Below, one piece after another: positions 13,235 through 20,238 of a stretch of DNA of 20,795 nt. The stretch is taken from assembly GCA_023251285.1 (NCBI GenBank), contig JAHEZB010000005.1, forward strand, positions 1-20,795, in the 5' to 3' direction. Each line of letters starts with the position of its first letter. Within the stretch, counting starts at the first letter, position 1. A model generated the notes under the pieces. That model was not told where the DNA came from, searched no databases, and worked only from the letters and a program-made list of their open reading frames with translations. The translations under genes were made by a program, and so were the position numbers. The stretch comes from Chitinophagaceae bacterium (GTDB taxonomy: Bacteria > Bacteroidota > Bacteroidia > Chitinophagales > Chitinophagaceae).

Positions 13235-15091
13235 ATGAAAACGACACCAAAATTACAACAGATTAACATTGCCGATATCACGACACGTGATCAGGTGAGA
13301 ACAATCTTTGATGAAGACAGCCATGATGAGCTGACAAATTCAATTAAAGAAAAAGGAGTACTGCAGCCGATCGGTGTGCGAAAGGTTAAAGATAAAATTG
13401 TATTGATTTACGGTGAGAGAAGATATCGCGCTGCAAAAGCAGTACTTACAGCACATAAGGACCGCACAACCATTCCTGCAGTTGTATTTGAAGAGATGAC
13501 GGATGAAGAAGCTCTGGAGCTTCAGATCATAGAAAACCTGCAGCGCAAAGATGTGCATCCGGTAGAAGAAGCGATCGCTTTTAAAAATTTATTGGGAGTA
13601 AAAGGTTTTGATATCCTGGAGATATCAAAGCGTGTTGCTAAAGGGGTCGCTTATGTGGGTTCCAGGTTAAAGCTGAATGATCTGGTCCCTGAGTTTCAAA
13701 AAGCATTTTACAAGGACCGTATGAATTTAACAACGGCTTTGAAACTTTGCAAGATAGCAGCTGCTGATCAGAAAGAGTTGTGGAAGGAGAGGTTTTCTCA
13801 GAATGAAAATAACATTGATGTCAATACCTGGACACTTAATAAATACATGAATGATTTAGTGAAGGCCCCCTTTGATACGAAAGATCCTTTGTTAAATAAA
13901 AAAATCGGAGCGTGCAGTACTTGCCCATTTAATACCGCTTCCAACACATTGTTATTTCCGGATGAGAGTGGAAGATCTATTTGTACTAATAGTAGTTGTT
14001 ATCGTGAAAAGTGCGATACGTCTTACAAAATTAAACTGAAGGAAGCAGTTGATAGTCCGGAAATGATTCTTGTTAGGGGTTCGTATGGCCACTTAGAAAA
14101 GGATGCGCAGGCGTTAATTAGTAAGGGTCATAAAGTTTATTTGTCAAATGGTTATACTTCAGTAAATATGCCTGATGCTGTGGAGAGGTCAGAATTTGAA
14201 GAGGATTTGGAAAATGAAAACTATGATTCGAAAAAAGAAATGGAAGCAGCGTATGCAGATGCGCTGAAGGACTACAAAGAGGATATGAAAAAGTATGAAG
14301 CTGATATCGCTTCCGGGAAATATGTGAAAGCATTCGTTGTGGAAGGAAATGATAAAGGTCAAACAATATTTGTAAAAATAAATAAGAATACATCAGGATC
14401 TTCTTCCTCCGGAAAGTCAACTGCAAAAGGTGTGCAAGAAAAACTGAAAGAAGGTAAAGCGACAGCTGCTGATATCAGAAATGAAATTGATCGAATGAAT
14501 ACAGCTGAAGTGCGAAAGAGGGAATTAGATGAAGAGAAGATCTGGCCAAAGGTGTATGAGTTTGTTGATGAGCATAAACCGTTCTTGACAAACACGAAGG
14601 ATCTTTCCATTGCTGAAAAAGTAGCGCTTATCATTATTTTGGAAAATAAATTATTTCATAATGATATCGATGAAATTTTTGAAAAAGCGGGTTATAAAGA
14701 AGGTAAAAATGATGTGCCATTGTTTACCTGGTTGATCAACAATCACAAAAAATTAGACGGTTTTATAAATCAGTTCAGCAGATTTTTAATACTTGATGGT
14801 GTAAGTAGTTCTATGGGCAATGCTGCTAAACGCGAACGTGATGCAGCTATTCAGTGTGTAGCAAAAGAATATGGTGCTAATCATATAAAAGTGATTAGGG
14901 ATACACAAATGGCAGAACGCGAAAAAAGAGCTGAGAGATTGAAAGCTGCTATCGATAAGTTGAACGCACAGCTGAAGCCGGCAAAAGTAAAGGGAGATAA
15001 ATTAAGCCCTAATGTAGTAGCTGCTTTTAAAACTAAAGGAAAAGGATTGTCCGCACTGCTTCCTGATGCGAAAAAGAAATCAAAGAAATAA
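13235..15091 (+). CDS. ParB/RepB/Spo0J-like protein, large with Cys cluster
   Basis: A 618-residue protein. The N-terminus is a ParB nuclease/CTPase-like domain: INIADITTRDQVRTIF, SIKEKGVLQPIGVRKV, the GERRYRA motif (60-66), and ENLQRKDVHPVEEAIAF (100-116). A helical HTH-like region follows (about 120-190). Then comes a Cys cluster with C227, C230, C250, C255 and C260 (GACSTCPFN, SICTNSSC, REKC). The C-terminal half is long, K/E-rich and partly coiled. No ParA gene lies in the window, so chromosome-like partition is unlikely from this locus alone. A role in replication, gene control or centromere-like binding of the adjacent palindromes is possible. Confidence 0.75.
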   Translation: MKTTPKLQQINIADITTRDQVRTIFDEDSHDELTNSIKEKGVLQPIGVRKVKDKIVLIYGERRYRAAKAVLTAHKDRTTIPAVVFEEMTDEEALELQIIENLQRKDVHPVEEAIAFKNLLGVKGFDILEISKRVAKGVAYVGSRLKLNDLVPEFQKAFYKDRMNLTTALKLCKIAAADQKELWKERFSQNENNIDVNTWTLNKYMNDLVKAPFDTKDPLLNKKIGACSTCPFNTASNTLLFPDESGRSICTNSSCYREKCDTSYKIKLKEAVDSPEMILVRGSYGHLEKDAQALISKGHKVYLSNGYTSVNMPDAVERSEFEEDLENENYDSKKEMEAAYADALKDYKEDMKKYEADIASGKYVKAFVVEGNDKGQTIFVKINKNTSGSSSSGKSTAKGVQEKLKEGKATAADIRNEIDRMNTAEVRKRELDEEKIWPKVYEFVDEHKPFLTNTKDLSIAEKVALIIILENKLFHNDIDEIFEKAGYKEGKNDVPLFTWLINNHKKLDGFINQFSRFLILDGVSSSMGNAAKRERDAAIQCVAKEYGANHIKVIRDTQMAEREKRAERLKAAIDKLNAQLKPAKVKGDKLSPNVVAAFKTKGKGLSALLPDAKKKSKK

Positions 15092-15098
15092 TTAACCA

Positions 15099-15122
15099 GG
15101 CCACCGGTGATCACCGGTGGCC
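15099..15122 (+). repeat. Palindrome family B, copy 1 (24 bp, perfect)
   Basis: GGCCACCGGTGATCACCGGTGGCC is a perfect 24-bp palindrome, 8 bases after the ParB-like stop and 14 nt before the ATG of the next gene. As RNA it would form a very stable hairpin. There is no T-run, so it is not a standard terminator. As DNA it could be a dimer-binding site. Confidence 0.8.
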
Positions 15123-15136
15123 ATAAAATTATTGAT

Positions 15137-15493
15137 ATGAAAACAGAAATAAAAACAGAAGACGTGTTACACTTGTACTTAGGGTGTGACCTACAATATA
15201 AAGCGCAAACAGTAAAGAATGCAGGTGTGAAAAATCACACTCCCTGGAGCAAGCAAACATCTGTATGTATCGGTAATGTTTGGACTTATCATTACGAAGT
15301 TAAACCAATTCTTCGCCCGTTATCCGATATCACATTGGAGGAGCAAGTAGCTATTGAGAAAATAAGAGATGATAATTTCACTTCTCCAGCACTTCAAACT
15401 TATGCTGAAGTAACAGCATTCTGTTTAAAAGCGGGCTTGGATGTATTTGGACATATTAAATCCGGACTGGCGGTAGATAAAACGAAAATGTAA
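15137..15493 (+). CDS. Hypothetical phage protein, 118 residues
   Basis: Start taken as ATG 15137, after palindrome B1; an in-frame upstream ATG at 15107 lies within the palindrome and is unlikely. Contains MKTEIKTEDVLHLYLGCDLQ, TPWSKQTSVCIGNVWTYHYE, and a C-terminal DDNFTSPALQTYAEVTAFCLKAG-type region followed by LDVFGHIKSGLAVDKT. It resembles short uncharacterised Bacteroidota phage proteins that end in a Phe-Gly-Leu/Ile...Gly-Leu-Ala/Ile-Asp motif, but no function is known. Confidence 0.6.
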   Translation: MKTEIKTEDVLHLYLGCDLQYKAQTVKNAGVKNHTPWSKQTSVCIGNVWTYHYEVKPILRPLSDITLEEQVAIEKIRDDNFTSPALQTYAEVTAFCLKAGLDVFGHIKSGLAVDKTKM

Positions 15494-15500
15494 TTAACCT

Positions 15501-15522
15501 GGTGCCGGTGATCACCGGTGTC
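15501..15522 (+). repeat. Palindrome family B, copy 2 (14-bp core with G-U outer stem)
   Basis: GGTGCCGGTGATCACCGGTGTC. The core CCGGTGATCACCGG (15505-15518) is identical to that of copy 1. Outside it the outer positions pair in RNA as G-C, G-U, U-G and G-U, so the stem is kept although the DNA palindrome is broken. It lies 17 nt before the next ATG. Both copies follow a taattaacc motif. Confidence 0.75.
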
Positions 15523-15539
15523 GCAAAAAAAATAATGAT

Positions 15540-16286
15540 ATGAAAATATACGTAGCAAGCTCATGGAGAAATGAGCAACAAGGTGGTGTGGTAAAAGCAT
15601 TGAGAGCAGCTGGCCATGAAGTGTATGATTTTAAAAATCCATCTGAAACAGATAAGGGTTTCTCCTGGGCGGATATAGATCCGAATTGGCAGCAATGGAC
15701 GAATGAAGAATATCAGAAAGCGTTGGAGCATCCGCTTGCAGAGAAAGGATTTATGAATGATTTTAATGCTATGCAATGGGCCGATGCTTGTGTGATGGTT
15801 ATGCCATGCGGAAGATCTGCACACGTTGAGGCCGGTTATATACAAGGTGCCGGTAAACCTACAATTGTATTGATGGAAAAAGAAGCGGAACCGGAACTGA
15901 TGTATAAAATGTTTGAATTGGTTTGTAACACGTTGGATCAGGTTCTTGAGCACGTAGCTGCTTTACAACTTGCAATGGAAAGTATAGAGAGGGATCGGGA
16001 TCCAAATGCTGAAGAGGATCTTTTAAAAGATTTCTTACAGTTTGTTGAAGGTCGCACTTATTTCTTCGAGGATAAGGATGTTACGGCTAAGCAGGTTATT
16101 CGTGCATACTTAAATCAGACAGGCAAATCATTGAAGCCAACCTTGGCTGATAAATTTCTTCCTGTTTTTGCTGGCTTTCATATTATTGTTCAAGCAAATC
16201 CGGTGCTGCGGGATGGTAAAGGCTATATGTATTTAAGTTCAAATGATTACAAAAATTATAGTGATAAAGTTAAAAAGCATGGCTAA
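15540..16286 (+). CDS. Nucleoside 2-deoxyribosyltransferase-like protein with extra C-terminal region
   Basis: A 248-residue protein. Residues 1-140 have the nucleoside deoxyribosyltransferase fold: MKIYVASSWRNEQQGGVVKA, then VYDFKNPSE, FMNDFNAMQWADACVMVMPC, and GRSAHVEAGYIQGAGKPTIV with E97 as the likely nucleophile. The C-terminal about 105 residues (from SIERDRDPNAEEDLL) are unrelated and end YMYLSSNDYKNYSDKVKKHG. The fold is used in nucleoside salvage and base exchange. Here the role may be in nucleotide pool control or DNA modification. The C-terminal region is unassigned. Confidence 0.7.
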   Translation: MKIYVASSWRNEQQGGVVKALRAAGHEVYDFKNPSETDKGFSWADIDPNWQQWTNEEYQKALEHPLAEKGFMNDFNAMQWADACVMVMPCGRSAHVEAGYIQGAGKPTIVLMEKEAEPELMYKMFELVCNTLDQVLEHVAALQLAMESIERDRDPNAEEDLLKDFLQFVEGRTYFFEDKDVTAKQVIRAYLNQTGKSLKPTLADKFLPVFAGFHIIVQANPVLRDGKGYMYLSSNDYKNYSDKVKKHG

Positions 16287-16494
16287 GAAAATACTAATAA
16301 TTCCATCAGGAACGCCTGCAGTTACAAAAATTGGTAAGATACCCGGGATAATTTCAGCGTGTAGTATTCGTGGGTGCAGAATATCTTATGAGTTCTCCTA
16401 CTTTAATAATGGAGATTATAAACAACCTTGGATGGATGAGAATGAGCTTGAAATTGATGAAGTAGAAAAAACAAAAATTGGGTATAAACAATAA
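16279..16494 (+). CDS. Hypothetical accessory protein, 71 residues
   Basis: From ATG 16279, overlapping the preceding gene by 8 bases. Contains MAKKILIIPSGTPAVTKIGK, a beta-rich centre GIISACSIRGCRISYEFSYF, and an acidic C-terminus ELEIDEVEKTK. Two Cys in an ACSIRGC spacing are noted but do not form a clear motif. No family recognised. Confidence 0.55.
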   Translation: MAKKILIIPSGTPAVTKIGKIPGIISACSIRGCRISYEFSYFNNGDYKQPWMDENELEIDEVEKTKIGYKQ

Positions 16495-16510
16495 TTTAAT
16501 AATTAAAAAA

Positions 16511-16789
16511 ATGGCAGAAGAAAAATACACACTTGGAGATCTGAAACAATTTCTCTCCGCATTAACGGAAGAGCAATTAAAGCAACCAGTAAGAGCTTGG
16601 GATGAAGATACGTGCCATATTATACATGGTGAACATATTGTCGATGAAGCTGTTTACATGGATAAACACAATGATGAAAATCGCGGCACTTTGGAAGAGT
16701 TAAAGGAATTGGAAGGTGAAGATTTCAAGGCAGAAGATTTTGAAATGTGTACACCAGTTGGAACAATAGCACTGTTAATAGAATTTTAA
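16511..16789 (+). CDS. Hypothetical acidic protein, 92 residues
   Basis: From ATG 16511 (the frame opens earlier, but the first residues of that extension are poor). Contains MAEEKYTLGDLKQFLSALTE, EEQLKQPVRAWDEDTCHIIH, and an acidic stretch EELKELEGEDFKAEDFEMCT before the IALLIEF end. It is highly acidic overall. No family recognised. One base separates it from the next gene. Confidence 0.55.
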   Translation: MAEEKYTLGDLKQFLSALTEEQLKQPVRAWDEDTCHIIHGEHIVDEAVYMDKHNDENRGTLEELKELEGEDFKAEDFEMCTPVGTIALLIEF

Positions 16790-16790
16790 T

Positions 16791-17129
16791 ATGGAAGAGT
16801 CACTTGCATTTACCCTTCTGCGGCTTAATGCCCAAAACGAATTTTTAAAACGAGCAGGAGTAATAAAAGATTATAAGGTAGAACTTACTACCGGTAATTA
16901 TTCTATGTCTAAAGATGGTAGAGTAAAACATGATTTTATAATTAATCAAATGATTGTTCCGGTGACACCAGTTTTAGAGTTAAATTTTTCGTTTACAATT
17001 AATAAGGAAAAAGTGGGAGTGTACGATGATTTGAAGAAGGTATATAAAAGTGAATGCTCCCGGCGCGGAAGTAGATCCGGTTTGTCATTCGCTAAAACAC
17101 AGTATGAATATAACGGTAAATATGAATAG
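16791..17129 (+). CDS. Hypothetical accessory protein, 112 residues
   Basis: Begins MEESLAFTLLRLNAQNEFLK, with DYKVELTTGNYSMSKDGRVK, then a beta segment PVTPVLELNFSFTINKEKVG and a basic region KSECSRRGSRSGLSF. No family recognised. It precedes the 52-residue gene and the integrase and may be part of the same transcript. Confidence 0.55.
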   Translation: MEESLAFTLLRLNAQNEFLKRAGVIKDYKVELTTGNYSMSKDGRVKHDFIINQMIVPVTPVLELNFSFTINKEKVGVYDDLKKVYKSECSRRGSRSGLSFAKTQYEYNGKYE

Positions 17130-17132
17130 TTA

Positions 17133-17291
17133 ATGAAAGTTATTCATACACATATACGCGATGAAAAACACCTCCAGGGCTTGACTGAAGAGGAGAAGGT
17201 TTTTATTCGTAGATTCGCTAAACTAACAGCGAATATCATTTTAAAGGACCATGAAAAAAGCATTCGCCTATCTCCGGATATCAAACGATGA
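17133..17291 (+). CDS. Small protein overlapping the integrase start, candidate directionality factor
   Basis: A 52-residue frame: MKVIHTHIRDEKHLQGLTEE, then EKVFIRRFAKLTANIILKDH and EKSIRLSPDIKR. It begins 3 bases after the previous stop and overlaps the first 41 bases of the integrase in another frame, suggesting coupled translation. Charged helical composition. Small genes next to serine integrases are sometimes recombination directionality factors, but no known family is visible and this is a positional guess. Confidence 0.45.
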   Translation: MKVIHTHIRDEKHLQGLTEEEKVFIRRFAKLTANIILKDHEKSIRLSPDIKR

Positions 17292-18873
17292 TCAAAGTAA
17301 GTTCTCTATTTCGGGCCAGCTGCTTTGTATTGAGGAGTATTGTAAAAGAAATAATATTACACTCATCAAAATATTTACTGATGACGGTTATTCTGCAAAG
17401 GATTTTAACCGGCCAGCCTGGAAGGATCTGCAATCTGTTTTAAAAAAGAATACTGTTGATTTTGTGATCGTATGGAAGTACGATCGCTTAATCCGGAATG
17501 CAGTTGAAGGATTGGTATTTGTTGAGCATCTTGAAAATAAATTGAACACTGTCCTGGTGTCGGTTATGGAAAATTATTCCATTGATCCTTCAGATCCTTA
17601 TTTTTTTAAGCACCGGGCAGATATGTTTGTAGATGCTGAATTTGAACGGAGAAGAATTTCCGATCGCACTAAAATGGGATTGTGGTCAGGGAAGTCACAA
17701 GGTCGATATCTGCGTAAAGCTCCTTATGGTTATAAGAATGTTCGCGTTAAAGCGGACGGGCAAATTACTACTGAGCTGAGAAAGAAAGGTGTTGCTAATA
17801 TGGATACAGCTCACATTGTTCCTGATCCGGAACAGGCTAAAATAGTACAGAATATTTTTAATGATTTCCTTGCTGGCCATACTTATGCTATGATACTAAA
17901 TAGGGCTGTGTCAGCTGGTTTCCCGCTTACTGCAAAAGAAGTGATTAAACGTTTGCTTACGAATGAAGTTTATGCCGGGCTGATTAAAGTACCGGCATAT
18001 AAAACAGCTGGTAAAAAAACTATACCTGGTGTTCATGAAGCGATTGTTCCGGTGGATGTGTTTTGGAAAGCATATTATAAGGTTCAGGAGATCACTCGCC
18101 CTTCAGGACCAAAAATTATGGATGAGAATTTACCGCTGCGCGGATTTATTCAATGTGAGAATTGTGGGGCTGGCCACACCGGAACTAAATGCAAGGGCAG
18201 ATCTGCTTATTACTATTATTACTGGTGCAATGTCTGCAGAGGAAAAAATTATCCTTCAGTAAGAGTTCAAAAGGATATCCAAAATATACTTTCCGGATTG
18301 TCATTGTCGCCTCGATTGTTAGAAGCATACAAAGGTGAATTAAAACTTATAGTATCCGAATCGTTGGAAGATAGTCAGTTAAGAATTGATCGAGAAAAGG
18401 GCGAAATGGAAACACTGGAGAAGAAACTTAAATCGATTGAGGAAAAGTTTATCGATGACCGTATCGATCAAAAAATGTTTCAAAAATGGTCCGTTCAGCT
18501 TAATACAGAATTGGCAAAAAAACGGATCTTGGTTTCTGATTTACAAGTGACCGGTGATGTTGATTTTATAATAGAAAAATATTTACCCTACCTAACAGAT
18601 CTTAATGCCATTTACAACCAGGCCTCTATTCCGGATAAAATTGAGTTAATGAGATCGATCTTTCCGGGCGGTTTGAGTGTAAATCCTACCGGTTATCGAA
18701 CCGCTTTGCTCGCTGATGTGTTTGCGCCAAATGCCTCGTCTTTATTGGGCTTATTGGAGGTAAAACAAAGCGGGGAACACTCTTTTTTAGGAGTATCCCC
18801 CGCGAAGGGTCGTTCATGGGGCTCAACTCGAACCATTTTAGAAGTAATTGAGAAAATATTAAAGGCTGCATAA
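17251..18873 (+). CDS. Large serine recombinase (phage integrase)
   Basis: A 540-residue integrase. The resolvase domain begins MKKAFAYLRISNDDQSKFSI, with nucleophile S11 near R9 and the second catalytic motif YDRLIRN (D78, R79, R82). Then come the recombinase region (LRKAPYGYKNVR), a zinc ribbon (C302, C305, C326, C329: CENC and CNVC) and a coiled coil (about 365-430: EKGEMETLEKKLKSIEEKF, then QKMFQKWSVQLNTEL). This is the standard phage integrase layout. It catalyses attP x attB integration and, with a directionality factor, excision. It starts inside the 52-residue gene. The 3' end carries a GCGGGG/CCCCGC stem within the frame. Confidence 0.92.
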   Translation: MKKAFAYLRISNDDQSKFSISGQLLCIEEYCKRNNITLIKIFTDDGYSAKDFNRPAWKDLQSVLKKNTVDFVIVWKYDRLIRNAVEGLVFVEHLENKLNTVLVSVMENYSIDPSDPYFFKHRADMFVDAEFERRRISDRTKMGLWSGKSQGRYLRKAPYGYKNVRVKADGQITTELRKKGVANMDTAHIVPDPEQAKIVQNIFNDFLAGHTYAMILNRAVSAGFPLTAKEVIKRLLTNEVYAGLIKVPAYKTAGKKTIPGVHEAIVPVDVFWKAYYKVQEITRPSGPKIMDENLPLRGFIQCENCGAGHTGTKCKGRSAYYYYYWCNVCRGKNYPSVRVQKDIQNILSGLSLSPRLLEAYKGELKLIVSESLEDSQLRIDREKGEMETLEKKLKSIEEKFIDDRIDQKMFQKWSVQLNTELAKKRILVSDLQVTGDVDFIIEKYLPYLTDLNAIYNQASIPDKIELMRSIFPGGLSVNPTGYRTALLADVFAPNASSLLGLLEVKQSGEHSFLGVSPAKGRSWGSTRTILEVIEKILKAA

Positions 18874-19013
18874 GTGCTTTTAGTTAAGTTTTTGCACATC
18901 CTTTTAAGTTTTTTTACCAGTTTATTGAATATAATGTAAAGGTATAAAAATTATTTAGTCCATTTTCCCTCATTCCGGATCTATAAAATACATTTGTCCT
19001 AAACAATGTAGAT
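18874..19013 (+). promoter_or_regulatory. Integrase-to-holin spacer with a -7 promoter box
   Basis: A 140-base gap without a gene. A direct repeat TTAAGTTTTT occurs twice 20 bases apart (18884-18893 and 18904-18913). TACATTTG at 18989-18996 matches the Bacteroidota -7 box TAnnTTTG and should start transcription near 19003, giving a very short leader for ATG 19014. No good -33 TTTG is seen 19-21 bases before it, only TTTT near 18963. A serine-integrase attP could lie here but is not identified. Confidence 0.5.
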
Positions 19014-19289
19014 ATGTCCACGGAGCCAACTTCAAAGCCTGTATTCTCATTTAAGGAGCTAGTCTATATTATGGCTCTGATATCAGGTTATCTCATGCAG
19101 CAATCTACAATGAAACAGGAAATTAATGCTGCTGTGGCCTCAATAAAAGCTGATAAGGAAATAGTGAATTTGCAGCTTGCTGTGATCAAGAAAGATATCG
19201 ATGTTTTAAATGGCCGATATGATTTTCTTGTACGAAGAGATCTGCAGGTGGCCACTAAACCAAAGGAAATAAAAATCGAAACAGAATAA
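19014..19289 (+). CDS. Small membrane-anchored coiled-coil protein, lysis-associated
   Basis: A 91-residue protein. Residues about 15-29 are hydrophobic (ELVYIMALISGYLMQ), followed by a long helical stretch with heptad-like pattern (NAAVASIKADKEIVNLQLAV, IKKDIDVLNGRYDFLVRR) and a charged tail. It precedes the holin by 1 base, so it may be a holin partner or a spanin-like protein. The single membrane segment plus coiled coil agrees with a spanin, but the assignment is by context. Confidence 0.55.
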   Translation: MSTEPTSKPVFSFKELVYIMALISGYLMQQSTMKQEINAAVASIKADKEIVNLQLAVIKKDIDVLNGRYDFLVRRDLQVATKPKEIKIETE

Positions 19290-19290
19290 T

Positions 19291-19803
19291 ATGGTACCAG
19301 GATTATTTGACAGTATAGCGGGAGCTGTAAAGGGCTTATTCGGGAATGATGGAATTTCCGGATTGATAGATAATGTTACAACAACCAAAGAAGAGAAGTT
19401 GGAGCTGCAGGCAAAGCTCGCTGGAATTCAAAATACTTTTGAAACCAGGCTTCAGGAACTAGTGCTCGAAAGAGAGAAGTTAAGAGTTCAGGAGAATGAG
19501 GCGTATTTAAAAGATATGGCCGATGCCAGGAACCGTGAAATACAAATCGCTACTTCAGACAAAGCTCCTTTGATCAATAAGATTATTCAACCAATTTTGG
19601 CTTTACTATTATTAGGTAGCTGCTTTACCATGTGGTACACCATTTTATTTAAAGATATCCCGCATGAAAAGGAAATGCTGGTTGCTGGTATAGTTGGATC
19701 CTTAACTACTATTGCAATGGGTGTGGTAAGTTATTATTTCGGGAGTTCTTCCGGAAGTAAAACAAAGTCTGATCAATTTGACAAATTAATGAATAAGAGT
19801 TAA
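19291..19803 (+). CDS. Holin, three-TM-type family (GTA_holin_3TM-like)
   Basis: A 170-residue protein. The N-terminal half is amphipathic/coiled (MVPGLFDSIAGAVKGLFGND, then EEKLELQAKLAGIQ and ETRLQELVLEREKLRVQENE), followed by ADARNREIQIATSDKAPLI. Two clear membrane spans follow (IIQPILALLLLGSCFTMWYT and MLVAGIVGSLTTIAMGVVSY), then a Ser/Gly-rich tail SSSGSKTKSD. This is the layout of the holin family known from tailed phages and gene transfer agents. It would form membrane holes that release the lysozyme. It is the second gene of the putative lysis pair. Confidence 0.8.
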   Translation: MVPGLFDSIAGAVKGLFGNDGISGLIDNVTTTKEEKLELQAKLAGIQNTFETRLQELVLEREKLRVQENEAYLKDMADARNREIQIATSDKAPLINKIIQPILALLLLGSCFTMWYTILFKDIPHEKEMLVAGIVGSLTTIAMGVVSYYFGSSSGSKTKSDQFDKLMNKS

Positions 19804-19808
19804 CTTTG
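19777..19808 (+). promoter_or_regulatory. Consensus Bacteroidota promoter inside the holin 3' end
   Basis: TTTG (19777-19780), a 20-base spacer, and TAACTTTG (19801-19808) form a perfect -33/-7 pair. The -7 box overlaps the holin stop, so transcription would begin at about 19813-19815, at or next to the ATG at 19813, giving a leaderless or nearly leaderless mRNA. Confidence 0.65.
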
Positions 19809-19812
19809 TGGT

Positions 19813-20211
19813 ATGAACCACACAGAAACCACCGCGCCATCCCTTGACACTCTTATTGGAGGAATGTCATCCTACGAAAGATTTTCATTGAGTAAAGAGT
19901 TGAAGCAAATAACAGGTATTTTAAAGCCTAATGAAACTCCAATTCAGACACTAAAAGTATATTGCAAAAAGAAATTCGGATTATTAATTGTAACTGCTGA
20001 TGCATTGCATTTTATTAGTTGCGGATTATTTTGGGGAACACAAATTCAATCCTTCGCTTATTCAAGCATAGTAAACGTTTACAGCCGTACAGATTTATTG
20101 AATGGATCTGTTACTATTAATTTAAAAAATAGTGAGTCTGTTTCTTTTACTCAAATTCAAAACGCTAAGATCCCGGAGTTAAAAAATTTCATCACTGGCC
20201 ACCTGGCGTAG
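19813..20211 (+). CDS. Bacterial PH-domain protein (bPH-like), probable cargo gene
   Basis: A 132-residue protein. Residues about 45-130 resemble a bacterial PH domain: TPIQTLKVYCKKKFGLLIVT, ADALHFISCGLFWGTQIQSF, YSSIVNVYSRTDLLNGSVTI, then SVSFTQIQNAKIPELKNFI. The N-terminal 45 residues are helical. Bacterial PH domains bind partners or membranes in stress contexts. Its own consensus promoter suggests expression in the lysogen, apart from the lytic cascade. Confidence 0.65.
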   Translation: MNHTETTAPSLDTLIGGMSSYERFSLSKELKQITGILKPNETPIQTLKVYCKKKFGLLIVTADALHFISCGLFWGTQIQSFAYSSIVNVYSRTDLLNGSVTINLKNSESVSFTQIQNAKIPELKNFITGHLA

Positions 20212-20238
20212 GTAATTTTATTTTATAGATTTATCACC

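Noticed and set aside
18029..18262. Second frame within the integrase gene
   Set aside because: Overlapping frame of a long gene with strong domain support; no independent features.
18884..18913. Direct repeat TTAAGTTTTT as an attachment core
   Set aside because: A/T-rich ten-base repeats are common by chance in such spacers, and no matching end is visible to test it.
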